From Hippopus hippopus (Eukaryota; Mollusca; Bivalvia; Cardiida; Cardiidae), in assembly GCA_946811185.2 (NCBI GenBank), contig OX328104.1, positions 51,444,505 to 51,508,504 of the forward strand: a DNA stretch of 64,000 bases, read 5' to 3'. The translations under genes and the position numbers were made by a program. Under the pieces are notes generated by a model, which was given only the letters and a program-made list of their open reading frames with translations, did not search any database and was not told where the DNA came from. Positions 50,252 through 60,901 of this stretch are shown one piece after another (positions within the stretch are counted from its first letter, which is position 1; each line of letters begins with the position of its first letter).

Positions 50252-50467
50252 GTTATCCTTTATCAAACAATCCAGTGTTTTAACAACTCTAGAGATGAAG
50301 GCTTATGAAAACATTGTTGGAAAAGGAGAAAATGCATTTTCTCCTTTTCCCGCTATTTTTCTACCCTTTCACAGACAAGGTATTTTTTTGATCCACATGT
50401 AAGTTTTTGTCTGCAGGTGCTTTGAGATTGGACAAGTCTAAACTCTTACCCTCCGGGAAAGAGTTAG
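50252..50467 (-). mobile_element. TTAA-1 MITE with a collapsed hairpin loop
   Basis: The centre is deleted so the stem reads GGAGAAAATGCATTTTCTCC without the usual GGTNACC core. Confidence 0.8.
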
Positions 50468-50617
50468 TTGTTATTAGAAGATGAAATAAAAAGTGCTTCT
50501 TTTTTCATTTTTTCATTACTATGTACCTGTATATGTATATGCTAATCTTTCAAGCACCTTTCACAACATTACTAACCTTTGCAGTTAGTATGCATCAAGA
50601 TCAGACAGCACATTCTG

Positions 50618-50762
50618 GTTAATTCTTTACCAGACAACAAAATTAGAATTTCAAATAATGGGAGTTGTCTTTAAGTGGGTAGAAACCATTGTGGAAAATG
50701 GAGGAAATTATGGTAATGAACATTTTCTGCTGTTCACTCAATGGTTTTAAAAGCCTTCTTTC
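50618..50762 (+). mobile_element. TTAA-1 MITE, internally deleted
   Basis: TTAATTCTTTACCAGACAAC at the left; much of arm A is missing; arm B is cut off by the next copy. Confidence 0.75.
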
Positions 50763-50985
50763 TTTTACCACACAATCCCAAGATTTAACAACCAAAAGGA
50801 ATAGGAGTTTTGAAAACATTGTGGGAAAAGGGAAAAATGCTGGAAACCAGCATTTTCTCCTTTTTCCACAATGTTTTCTACCCTTTAGCAGAAAAAAAAA
50901 TCTAATTTATCCAACATTAAGATTGTGACCTGCACATTCATTCAGTTTGGACTCGATTAAATTTTGTCGTTTGGTAAAGAGTTAA
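50763..50985 (-). mobile_element. TTAA-1 MITE, near complete
   Basis: It starts at TTTACCACACAATCCC and ends GGTAAAGAGTTAA; hairpin GCTGGAAACCAGC. Confidence 0.83.
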
Positions 50986-51021
50986 GGATTGTAAAAACAC
51001 AGAATTGTTTGGTAAAAGGTA

Positions 51022-51282
51022 ATTGAGCCATGGTCTGTGAAAAGGGGACTAAATGCATCTGCGAAAAAGTATCTACCCAGGATAGCCTGTGCAGTCTGAC
51101 CTGGGCTGAAACTTTATGCTATTGGTCAATTTTCTTTATGTCAAGGGACCAGTCTACATACTGATTAAGTTGATTCTTTAAAAAAAGTGGCTATTATGGA
51201 TCCATAATTATTTGATGGCTGGGTTGGTATAATGCATCACGGAGATGCATTATGCCCCCTTTTTGCCAGAGTATGATTCAAT
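51022..51282 (+). mobile_element. 260-bp MITE
   Basis: ATTGAGCCATGGTCTGTG to CAGAGTATGATTCAAT; here the inverted ends extend to AATTGA / TCAATT. Confidence 0.83.
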
Positions 51283-51449
51283 TATAAGGTACCCTAAGGG
51301 TAGAAACACAGTATTTTTCAGTTTTCATCCATGTCTTTCATTCATTAAGTTTTGTTTTCCTTTTACTGTATCATGTTGACTTTCGTTAATGTAGATATTG
51401 TATAGAAAATGCTTACATTTTTTTATTGGTATGAGGTTTACTTATTGTC

Positions 51450-51677
51450 TTAACCCTTTACCACACAATGACGCCTTTTAACACCCCTGAAGAAGAGGCC
51501 TTTTGAAAACATTGTGGGAAAAGGAGAAAATGCTGGTAACCAGCATTTTCTCCTTTTCCCACAAAGTTTTCTCTCTATCAAAGAAAAGTTGCGTCATTTG
51601 AGCCACTATGAAAATGTCTTCTGCAAATGCTTTCAATTTGGATAGGTCTAAAATTTTGCCGTGTGGTAAAGGGTTAA
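51450..51677 (-). mobile_element. TTAA-1 MITE, complete
   Basis: TTAACCCTTTACCACACAAT to GGTAAAGGGTTAA with an intact hairpin. Confidence 0.92.
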
Positions 51678-51680
51678 ATA

Positions 51681-51926
51681 CTGTTATCTCTTTGCCACAG
51701 GGTACAATTTGGGGCTGGTCAAAATCCAAAGCATTTGCGGACAAGTCAAATGTGGCCCATTGTAGGAAAATGAGACAATGCTGGTTACTAGCATTTTATC
51801 TTTTTCCCACAATGTTTTCTACCATTTCAAACACAAATATCAGTTTTTTAGTCACATTGATGTTTTTGTCAGCAAATGTTTTCAGTTTTGACAAGTCTAT
51901 AACTTTGTTATGTGGTTAAGAGTTGA
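51681..51926 (+). mobile_element. TTAA-1 MITE, chimeric with arm-A sequence at both ends
   Basis: The left half is arm A with a deletion; the right end (ATAACTTTGTTATGTGG) is also arm A. Confidence 0.72.
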
Positions 51927-52034
51927 TTTTAAACACACAAAGGAACTGGATGGTACAACTGCTTGACTGTGGGTTTTTTTCTGTTTATTTATTCTTGTCT
52001 GTTAAGTGTAACAAAAAAAAGGGGGGGGGGTTGA

Positions 52035-53107
52035 GTAAAAGATCAAAATTTATTTCATAGGATGAACATGATTGGTAATATTTTTATGAATGGCCCAGCC
52101 ACAAGTGAAAATATTACCCATGATGTTCAGGAGATGAAATAAATTTCGATCTTGCGCTGAAAAAACAAGTATTCTATTTATTTCATGCTTCTAACCCCTT
52201 TTTTGTTGGCACTTTCAGCAGTACAGATGTTTTTGGTAATTCCCAATGGCGTACCCCGCCCCCATATATTACAAAAGACGTGAGAAATGTAGGGTATATG
52301 CATGTAACTTACATTATATTTCCATCTGGTTAAATGGCACCCACTTTTTCTAGGTAATTAGTGCGTGAGAACTACCATTTCCACCTTCAGTTGAAAAGTT
52401 ACAACTAGAGGCGCTTGAGCGCCTGTATCGCTCCACAGGCCTGATATTTCTATAATGGCGAAAGGAAGTTTTTAACAATTATCATTCAATCCTGCATTTT
52501 AGCTCACTGAAGAAACAATTTGGTAGACAACCACCATAGGAACTTACCTGCAAAACAACAATGAAATCCAATGAATAGTTTTAGAGAAGAAATTTTTCAA
52601 AGATTTTACTTTATACCATGAAAGGAAAATGAGTCTCCCATAAAAGCCATGTTTTTTGACAGATCTTTTTTTTTTTAAGGAATTCTGTAAACCTGTATCT
52701 AAGGAACATTCCTGCAAAATAATAATGCTATCCAAATAGCGGTTTGGGAGGAGAAGATTTTTAAAGGTTTTTTACTTTGGTTGCCATGGCAACCAGAATT
52801 CTTCATGGAACACAATTATTTGAAGGAATTTGAAAGAGGACCACCAAAGGGACATTCCTGTGAAATTTGGTAAAAATCCAGTCAATAGTTTCTGAGGAGA
52901 AGTTTTTTAAAGAAAAAGTTTACGGACGCACACACGGACGAACGAACAGACGGACGGACGCACGCACGACGGACACAACGCCATGACAATAGCTCGCTGG
53001 CCTTCGGCCAGTGGAGCTAAAAACACAGTAAATTTCTCTTGTCATAACCATGAATTATCAAACCTTATAATACACCAGTATTTCTGAGAAACTACCAAAA
53101 AGCATGA
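52035..53107 (-). mobile_element. Repeat family E, split by a GGAC-tailed element
   Basis: It matches the copy at 62938 on both sides of an insertion at 52407-53022 (TTATTTCATAGGATGAACAT at the left, CCATGAATTATCAAACC at the right). Confidence 0.72.
52407..53022. mobile_element. GGAC-tailed element
   Basis: The head GCGCCTGTATCGCTCCACAG and the tail GGCCTTCGGCCAGTGGAGC are partly complementary (GCTCCAC/GTGGAGC). A run of ACGGACG-type units precedes the tail. Confidence 0.75.
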
Positions 53108-53137
53108 AAAATAGTTTAGTATTCTCTTTCTCATTAG

Positions 53138-53352
53138 GTAAGGGTTATATCAATTCTCAGAGCACAAGACAGAAACTGTCATCACCTTTTTCCCACAATG
53201 TAGATCAAAATCAGACTTATCAAAATGAATCTAGACTGTACAAAACAGCCATGAAATTGCAGGAATCCTCCATGACTGAGCCGTCAAGTTTTCAGAATTT
53301 TAATAATAAAGCTCTGGTTACAATCATTGCAGCAGAATTAGTTCCAGTTTAG
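53138..53352 (+). CDS. Orphan exon-like ORF of unknown function
   Basis: A good acceptor (pyrimidine tract ending CATTAG at 53137) is followed by about 70 codons to a TAG at 53350. The peptide is polar and protein-like (for example YQNESRLYKTAMKLQESSMT and NNKALVTIIAAELVPV) and resembles no repeat in the window. It could be a terminal or alternative exon of an unseen + strand gene, or chance. It matches nothing I recognise. A repeat fragment precedes it and a SINE fragment follows. Confidence 0.3.
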
Positions 53353-53365
53353 TTTCTTTATACAA

Positions 53366-53456
53366 GGTATTGCTTAGTCATAGCCTAGTACTGCTACAGC
53401 CAAGGAAAGTGAACTGTCCCTATGATATGACTGAAATACTGTTGAAAGTAGAGTAC
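53366..53456 (+). repeat. SINE tail fragment after the orphan ORF
   Basis: It contains CATAGCCTAGTACTG and a degraded GATATGACTGAAATACTGTT block matching the SINE at 37792. Confidence 0.6.
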
Positions 53457-53594
53457 AATTCAAATACAGAAAATCGTAACTACAACATCTTGGTCTGGCA
53501 CGGACAAAAAATGTTCCATTTCATCCTGTACCTTGTATGCTCTGGATGGAAAGGAATGAGTCAAGAATTGGTAATGTATAGTAGATCTGATGAG

Positions 53595-53765
53595 TTAGCC
53601 CTTTACCACACACTCCTAGCTTTTAACAAGGAAAGGACCTTTTGAAAACATTGTAAGAAAAGGAGAAAATGCTGGTTACCAGCATTTTCTCCTTTTCCCA
53701 CAATGTTTTCAAAAGCCTTCTTTCTTAAGGTCGTTAAAATACGGGATTGTTTGGTAAATGTCAAT
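53595..53765. mobile_element. TTAA-1 derivative with arm B at both ends
   Basis: About 170 bp with CCCTTTACCACACACTCC at the left and GGGATTGTTTGGTAAATG at the right around a perfect hairpin, making the whole unit a foldback. Confidence 0.85.
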
Positions 53766-54458
53766 CATATGAGTCACAGATTTGTAATAATATATGCAAA
53801 TTAGGATATTATGAGAATAAATAGAAACATGCACTATATCACCTGTATCTTCTTAATTTGATCTTCTTACTGAACTGTCTGGAGTTTTAACAACACTGAA
53901 GAAAAAGGCTTTTGAAAACATTTTGGGAAAAGGAAAAAGGATGGTGTCATCTGGTAAGTGGTTAATTATATGAATCAGAGATTTGTAATAATATATGCAA
54001 ATTAGGATATTATGAGAATAAATAGAAACATGCATGATATCACCTGTATCTTCTTAATTTGATCTTCTTACTGAACTGTCTGGAGTTTTAACAACACTGA
54101 AGAAGAAAGCTTTCGAAAACATTGTGGAAAAAGGAAAAAGGATGTTGTCATCTGGTAAGTGGTTAATTATATGAATCACAGATTTGTTATAATATGATTA
54201 TGCAAATTATGATATTATGAGAATAAATATATCACATGTATCTTCTTAATTTGTTCCCTTTACTGAACAATCTGGAGTTTTAATAACACTGAAAACGAAG
54301 GCTTTTGAAAAAAATTGTGGGAAAAGGAAAAAAGATGTTGTCATCTGATAAGTGGTCAATCATATGAAGTGCAGATTTGTTATAAAATATGCAAATTATG
54401 ATATTATGCAAATAAACAGAAACATGCACTATGTCACTTGTGTCTTCTTAATTTGTTC
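53766..54458 (-). repeat. Tandem array of a 201/201/193-bp unit containing a deleted TTAA-1
   Basis: AGATTTGT recurs at 53778, 53979, 54180 and 54373. Each unit joins about 90 bp of non-MITE sequence (GCAAATTA-GATATTATG) to an approximately 100-bp TTAA-1 remnant with arm B and a short arm-A end. Confidence 0.88.
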
Positions 54459-54681
54459 CTTTTACTGAATGACCTGGAGGTTTAATAACACTGAAGCTGA
54501 AGGCTTTTGAAAACATTGTGGGAAAAGGAAAACATGCTGATTATCAATATTCTCTCCTTGTCCTACAATGTTTTCTAACCTCTCAAATACAAAAATCATA
54601 TATTGAAATACATGTAAATTGTCGTCTTCAAATGCTTTCAAGTTGGTTGAGTATAAGATTTTGTGTCCTGGTAAGGAATTA
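54459..54681 (-). mobile_element. TTAA-1 MITE, full length, at the end of the tandem array
   Basis: It keeps both hairpin halves and arm A, unlike the array units it resembles (same GAGGTTTAATAACACTG start). Confidence 0.82.
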
Positions 54682-54830
54682 AACAAGCCTATGATTTCTC
54701 CTTTTCCCAGAATGTCTTCGTCTATGTCAAAGACAGAAATTATCTTTAGAGCAACAATAAATTTGTTGCTTGCTCATGCTATCAATTTGGTGGAGTCTAA
54801 AATTTTACTCTTTGGAATGACCTAGAATGC
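54682..54830 (-). repeat. TTAA-1 right half
   Basis: It begins in the hairpin (GATTTCTCCTTTTCCCAG) and continues through arm A to CTCTTTGGAATGACC. Confidence 0.65.
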
Positions 54831-54903
54831 TGCCCAAAACATTCACTCCATGCTCTAATCTACCATTATTTAGGGCTCTTTCTATTCAAATGAGTTAGAA
54901 ACA

Positions 54904-55107
54904 TTACCATACAGTCCCACCATGAGGAAGAAAGCTAAAACATTGTGGGAAATAGAGAAAATGCTGGATACCAGCATTTTCTCTGTTTGATACAATGTTT
55001 TCTATCATACATGAGACCATCAGCTTATTTATATTATGTTGATTTTGTGGTGTTCAGATGCTTTGAGCTTAGAAGAGACTAAAATTTATCATTTGAGAAA
55101 GGGTTAA
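54904..55107 (-). mobile_element. TTAA-1 MITE, shortened
   Basis: Arm B has a deletion; hairpin GCTGGATACCAGC; the right end is GAGAAAGGGTTAA. Confidence 0.78.
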
Positions 55108-55185
55108 GCCTTTACCACACAATCCCAACTTTAAACAACCCTGAGGAAGTTGGCCTTTAAAAAGCAATGTGTGAAAAGAAGAAAA
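55104..55185 (-). mobile_element. TTAA-1 arm B, sharing a TTAA, then truncated
   Basis: TTAAGCCTTTACCACACAAT runs to the left hairpin arm and stops at the SINE fragment that follows. Confidence 0.78.
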
Positions 55186-55189
55186 TGTA

Positions 55190-55325
55190 CTATGTCCAGG
55201 GTTTCACCTGAACTAAGGCTCTAAAGTGTCTTGCCTGAGGATTCTCCCACTAAAAACCCTTTGCTACCAGTTAGGCTTGAACCCGGGGCCTCAAGGTTGG
55301 GAATCCAACATTTTCTGAGTACGTG
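55190..55325 (-). mobile_element. SINE fragment (head and core)
   Basis: Read on the - strand it shows CCCGGGTTCAAGCC followed by GGCAAGACACTTTAGAGCC. The tail is missing. Confidence 0.65.
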
Positions 55326-55447
55326 TATTTCGTATAGATAGGCAATACATTTATATCTTTGGAAGATTTACACTGTTGACACCCCAGGACAAATTTGAAA
55401 ATATTCTTGTAGATAAAAAATAGGTGAAAAAACAACATGACTTTGGT

Positions 55448-55667
55448 TCAAATATTTACCACACAATCCCGAGTTTTATCAATACCAAGAAAGAAGCCTT
55501 TAGAAAACATTGTGCAAAAACGAGAAAATGCTGTTAACCAACATTTCTCCTTTTCCCATAATGTTTTCTACCCTATCTAAGACAAATACCATCTTTTGAG
55601 CAACATTTCAACTGTCATCTGCCAAAGATTTGGACAAGTCTATACTTTGATGTCTGGTAAAGAGTTA
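55448..55667 (-). mobile_element. TTAA-1 MITE, near complete
   Basis: It starts ATATTTACCACACAATCC; the hairpin is worn (GCTGTTAACCAAC); it ends GGTAAAGAGTTAA. Confidence 0.82.
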
Positions 55668-55981
55668 ATACTTAAATATGACACACTCATAAAGAAATTG
55701 TAGCAAAAGGACAAATACTGGTTCAAGAAAATGTTCTTCTTTTACATCTGTTTTTACATATCCAGTGTACAGTATTTATGTATTGAGACTTGATTTTAAT
55801 TATCCTCAGTTTATAGGAAAGGTTTTAAAGTAGTCTTCTGGGGCATGTTTCAGGTCTTACTGAAATACCAACCCTGTTTGGTCAAAATCAATAACAGTTG
55901 CAGGTGTTTGGCAAATACAGAATCAAATGAATAATGTTTAGATATTTATTTAGAAAAATATATATTGCTGCTATTTATAAA

Positions 55982-56962
55982 CAAGAGGGCCATGATGGCC
56001 CTGTATCGCTCCACTGGCTATTAAGTAAAAACACTACAAGCCAAACATTACAATATTCAGCAAATTGATTTCAAACACGAGGACATGCAAACATTTTTCT
56101 ATCTAATCCTACGAGAAAGTTGTGATCCATGGGCAAAGCCAATTTTGATCGCAAAGCTATAATTATTTGAATCCTGGTGGAGGTCCACAATATAAAGCTC
56201 CATACCAAATAATTCAGTTCTTGAATGTTATAAACAAGAAGATTTTCAAATTTTTCTCAATGAAAAGCCCTGTAAAACATGAAACCCATGAGAGGAGAAG
56301 ATTTTTAAAGAATTCCTTCATTTCTGTATAGTGCAAGAAGCCCCCATTCACCAGAGCCACGTTTTTTGACGGATCAAAATTTTACGTACAGTTTTTGAAA
56401 AGGGTCACCCAAGGAACAATCCTGTGAAATTATTTCGAAATCTGACCAGCGGTTTCAGAGAAGAAGAATTTTGAAGAATTCCTTCATTTCTATATGGTGC
56501 AAGAAGCCCCCATTCACCAGAGCCACATTTTTTGACGGATCAAAATTTTACGAACAATTTTTAAAAAGGGTCACCCAAGGAGCATATCTGTGAAATTATT
56601 TCAAAATCTGACCTGTGGTTTCAGAGGAGAAGATTTTTAAAGAATTCCCTAAAAAATTCCATTTGGTTGCAATGGCAACCAGAGTTTTTGATGGAATCAA
56701 ATTCTGTGAACAGTTTTTAAAGAGGACCTTCCAAGGAACATTCCAGCCAAGTTTGGTCCAAATCCGCCCAGTGGTTTAGGAGGAGTTGATGTTTAAAGAA
56801 TTGTTGACGACACACGACGCACGACGGACACCAGGTGATCCTAAAAGCTCCCCTTGAGCACGTTGTGCTCAAGTGAGCTAAAAAGTTAACATACGGATGG
56901 ACGCACAACGGACAACGGGCCATAACATAAGCCTGCTGGCCTTCGGTCAGTGGAGCTAAAAA
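55982..56962. mobile_element. GGAC-tailed element, composite
   Basis: The head GGCCCTGTATCGCTCCACTGG begins at 55990; a tail ending TCAAGTGAGCTAAAAAG at 56885 is followed by a second tail piece ending CAGTGGAGCTAAAAAAC. An internal 180-bp block (CCCCCATTCACCAGAGCCAC) is duplicated at 56340 and 56507. Confidence 0.75.
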
Positions 56963-56999
56963 ACTTGTCTAGCACCAATCATGTATCACTGCAGCTTGA

Positions 57000-58214
57000 T
57001 AATCAAGGGAGGTAAATAGTAACGAACTTTATCTTTCATAAAAAGAGTTATTTCCCTTGATTAATGTTTAAATTGAAGTGACAATATTTTGAAGCCCATG
57101 TTAAACTTGCGATCCCTGGAATGAAGGCAATTTTGACCCCAGACCTACAATATGAAACTAGAATGTGTGGTTATAAACAAAAAGATTTTTTAATCTTGCC
57201 CAATAAAAAGTCATGTAAAACAAGTTTGCTGAATAAAAGGCCCTGTAAAATATGTGATCCATGACACAGGTTTATCAAGTTTTCACTATAAAAGCCAATG
57301 TAAAACTTGTGACCCCTGGTGTGGAGTCAAACTTGACCCCCAAAGTTAAAATTTGGGCCCTCTTGGTAGAGGCCCATTATATAAAGTTACATGCAAAATT
57401 TGGTAGCCCTAGGCCTAAATATGGCTATGTACAAGTAGATTATTAAAGTTTCCTTATATAAGACCATGTAGAACTTGTGACCCCCTGGGGTGGGGCTACA
57501 TTTGACCCCCTGGGCTATAATTTGGGCACCCTTGATAGAGACCCCCTAGATAAAGCTAAATGCAAAATTTGATAGCCCTAGCCCTTATAGCTAGATGCGA
57601 AAGATTTTCCTATATAAGCCCGCCCATGTAAAACATGTTACCCCCCAGGGCGAAGTCAAATTTGACCCTCGGCTATAATTTGGACACCCTTTGTACAGGT
57701 CCACTAGATAAAGCTACATGCCAAATTTGGTCGCCCTAGGCCCCATGGCTAGGTAGAAGAGGAATTTTAAAGTTCTCCCTATATAAGCCCATGTAAAACT
57801 TGTGACCCCCGGGGCGGGGCCAATTTTGACCCCAGGGCTATAAATTGAAGAAACTTGGTAGAGGTCCACTAGATAAAGCTACATGCCAAATTTGGTAGCC
57901 CTTGGCCTTACGGTTTCAGACAAGAAGATTTTCAAAGATTTTCAAAATTTTTCAGTTTTGTTGCCATGGCAACCAGAGTTTTTGAAGGAATTAAATTCTT
58001 TCAAGAAATTCTGAAGAGGACCATGGCAGGATCATTTCTGTGAAGTTTCATCAAAATTGGATGAGTAGTTTCAGAGAAGAAGACGTTTTAAAAAAAAGTT
58101 AACGCACGGACGGACGGACGGACGCACGGACGGACGGACGGACGGACGGACGGACGGACGACGGACAACAGGCCATGACATAAGCCCGCTGGCCTTCGGC
58201 CAGTGGAGCTAAAA
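57000..58214. mobile_element. GGAC-tailed element with tandem interior
   Basis: About five diverged units of roughly 150 bp (GACCCCCGGGGCGGGGCCAA, GGTCCACTAGATAAAGCTAC) lead into a GGAC array and the GGCCTTCGGCCAGTGGAGC tail. The left limit is unclear. Confidence 0.72.
58100..58162 (+). repeat. (GGAC)n microsatellite
   Basis: About fifteen GGAC units with two CGCAC interruptions, inside the tail of the preceding element. Confidence 0.9.
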
Positions 58215-58285
58215 ACATTAATAATATACAAAGCAATGTATACAACATAATCAAAATCATAACAAAAGTAGTGGAAATATTAGAT

Positions 58286-58494
58286 CCTAACTCTTTCCAA
58301 AACAACAAAGTTTTAGACTTGTCTAAATTGAATGCTTTTGCAGACAACAATGGTTCAATCAATTGGTTTCTCTTTAAAAGGATAGATAAAATTCTGGGAA
58401 ATGGAGAAAATGCTGCATTTCGGCATTGCCCACAATGTTTTCAAAAGTGTTCTTCCTCGGGGTTATTAAAACCTGGTATATTTTTGTAAAGTGT
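58286..58494 (+). mobile_element. TTAA-1 MITE with a shortened hairpin
   Basis: CTAACTCTTTCCAAAACAAC at the left; part of the right stem is missing (GGCATTGCCCACAATG). Confidence 0.78.
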
Positions 58495-58550
58495 GAAGAA
58501 AAATTGTAGATTTTACATAAATTAATAGAGAGAAGAGAACTTTCTGGCTT

Positions 58551-59190
58551 GTCTTTTGTGGGTTCTAGTATGTCATTTGTAGGTTCTAGTATGTCATTTG
58601 TGGGTTCTAGTGTGTCATTTGTGGGTTCTAGTATGTATTTTGTTGGTTCTTATATGTCTTTTGTGGTTTCTTGTATGTCTTTTAGGGGTTCTACTGTGTC
58701 TTTTGTAGATTCTAGTATGTGAATGTGGGTTCTTACATGTCTTTGTGGGTTCTTGGTATGTCTTTTTGTGGGTTCTTATGTCTTTTATGGGTTCTAGTTT
58801 GTATTTTGTGAGCTCTAGTATGTATTTTGTAGGTTCTAGTTTGTCTTTTGTTGGTTGTTGTATGTTCCATGTAGATTCTAGTATGACTTTTGTGGATTCT
58901 AGTATGTCTTTTGTGGGTTCTAGTATGTCTCTTGTGGGTTCTAGTATGTCTTTTGTTGGTTCTTATATGTCTTTTGTGGGTTCTTGTATGTCTTTTAGGG
59001 GGTTCTATTGTGTCTTTTGTAGATTCTAGTATGTGAAGGTGGGTTCTTACATGTCTTTGTAGGTTCTTGTATGTCTTTTGTGGGTTCTTGTATGTCCTTT
59101 ATAGGTTTTAGTATGTCTTTTGTAGGTTCTAGTATGTCTTTTGTAGGTTCTAGTATGTCTTTTGTTGGTTATAGTATGTCTTTTGCAGGT
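58551..59190 (+). repeat. 21-bp minisatellite, about 30 units
   Basis: The consensus unit is GTCTTTTGTGGGTTCTAGTA plus T. Most units are 21 bp with a few 20- or 22-bp ones, so some stretches keep an open frame reading SSMSFVG. A larger repeat of about 360 bp is visible (the GTGAATGTGGGTTCTTACATG-like variant recurs). Confidence 0.9.
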
Positions 59191-59426
59191 TTTCAAATCA
59201 ATCATTGATATTACCTGCATTTTGTCCTTTTCCAACAGGGCTATTCAAAATCCCACTTAACTTCAAACAGGATTTATTTCTGAATTAGGTGTGGCAAAAG
59301 ATGGCAAATCATCAGTAAAAGAGAAAGACAAATGCAAATCGGCTATATAGCCTCTTAAGGTATTCTTAGATTTCAAGCTAGAATTTTGAAAAGATTTTGA
59401 AAAGATTTGTGGTAATTTCATAGGCA
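59191..59426. other. No feature seen
   Basis: Unique-looking sequence beyond the minisatellite, on the 3' side of the SRCR receptor gene. Confidence 0.45.
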
Positions 59427-59993
59427 GAGTCCAAAGAATCCACTCGTCTGCTCGTATTTATGAGTAAAAAATTGCTAGGGACGAGTGAATTTTCAGTCAT
59501 GGTCGTCTGGCAGTACAAGTGGTAGATAGAAGGTAGTAAACAAATAAGTTATCAGATTAATATGTAACTTACAAGAAACAAAACGGTCATTCCATTACTG
59601 AATAAGCAAATTAAGGGTATTAAGGAAATCAAATATTGAAACAGGATATAAAACATGCTGGTCCCCATGCCAAATAAAGACCGGTTTCAAATCAGCCTAT
59701 GATACTAGCACAATTACTTTCCTGAAACCAGTTCAAAAAACTTTGTAATTTTGGGTTTATTAATTTCTATTACTTGAGCGGATAAATGGTACCAGGTATT
59801 AAGGTTTGTTGCTACGGGAGACAATTAAATTAGTGTTTCCGTTTTGTCTGAAAAAAAAATGTATGAGTCCAAAATCAGAACGATTTTTCTTGTCAGACAA
59901 ATGAGGGTCAAAGCAGGACAAGTGCTTTTTTGAAGTCACTTGTCCCGCAGGACAAGTGCCTTTTCTCGAAATTGTTGGACCCTGATGTGATCA
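59427..59993. repeat. Possible hAT-like non-autonomous element
   Basis: CAGAGTCCAA at 59427 and TTGGACCCTG at the right could be inverted ends, and CACTTGTCCCGCAGGACAAG is an internal palindrome. No target duplication is visible. Confidence 0.4.
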
Positions 59994-60182
59994 ATAACAC
60001 TTGACGCTAACACTTAAAAGTTGAACTGCAAAGTTACCAGCATGTTATTTCAACACCAAATTTACACCTTTTTACCGCACAGTTGCAAAGAAAAGTATGG
60101 TAAACTAAATTTTCTTCACAGCAGAAAATCTAAAAGTCCCCTTTCACGTAAAATAGGTTGATAAATAGTTTATTAATATGTT

Positions 60183-60901
60183 TTAGTTTTCTTGAGTGGA
60201 TGCTCTTGAAAGATCAACTTCATTTTGCTGTGAAAGAGACAGTCTGTTTCTGTCTGTTGTGTTCGGAACACCTTGGTTTTTGCCATCACCATTTCTCCCA
60301 ACTTCCCCCATTTGCATGTAACCATCATTGTCAAACTTTAATGCAGACAAATCAGCTTGAACTTTTATCACAGTTTTGTTTCTGCCTGGTCCAGGGCTGC
60401 CCTTAAGTTCTGGTTCTTCTCTTATATCAGAGCCAGGAACTGTTTTGTTTATAGCACTACTTTTTGGGTCCTTGTTTAAAGATGCATTTAAATAATCTGG
60501 TTCTTGGCTCATGGCACTTTCTCTTTTATCTTTTAAGGAGGAATATCCATGGTTATCATATTCTGTTGGTAGTTTTAAACTAGCATATCCATTACTAGCG
60601 CCTAGTGTATTTACGCCCTCACCTCCATCTTGTGTATTCCTACTATACTGAACACGTGGAACCTCTGGAGTTCCAAGTAACCCACTTAGTCTGTTTGTCA
60701 CCACAATACTACCATCAAGATTTTCTGAAACAATGGTTCCATCAAAACTTTCCTTGGATTTCTCAATTTTTTTCTTTCGTCTGTATTTCACAACCACAAC
60801 TGCCACAATCACAGCTATTACCAGCAGTACAACAAACAAAACTACAGCTATAATGATAGGTCTAGCATCAAAGGATTCCTTCTCTGCTGGAATTGGAGGC
60901 T
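60183..60901 (-). CDS. Terminal exon: stalk, transmembrane helix and cytoplasmic tail
   Basis: The exon begins after TTTTCCAG and ends with a TAA at 60185-60183. The membrane helix is rich in Val, Ile and Leu and is followed by KYRRKKK. The tail is Ser/Thr/Asn-rich and carries six tyrosines after the membrane-proximal one, most in recognisable short motifs. An AATAAA lies only 9 nt past the stop on the - strand, probably too close to be the functional poly(A) signal. Confidence 0.9.

Noticed and set aside
53766..54458. CRISPR-like array because of regular spacing
   Set aside because: The units are about 200 bp, whole-unit repeats without unique spacers, in a eukaryotic genome.
56717..56923. 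A 68-codon - strand frame with several cysteines
   Set aside because: It lies entirely in a GGAC-tailed repeat element and has no domain pattern.
58099..58362. Low-complexity - strand frame (SVRPSVRPSVRA...)
   Set aside because: It is a translation of the GGAC microsatellite, not a gene.
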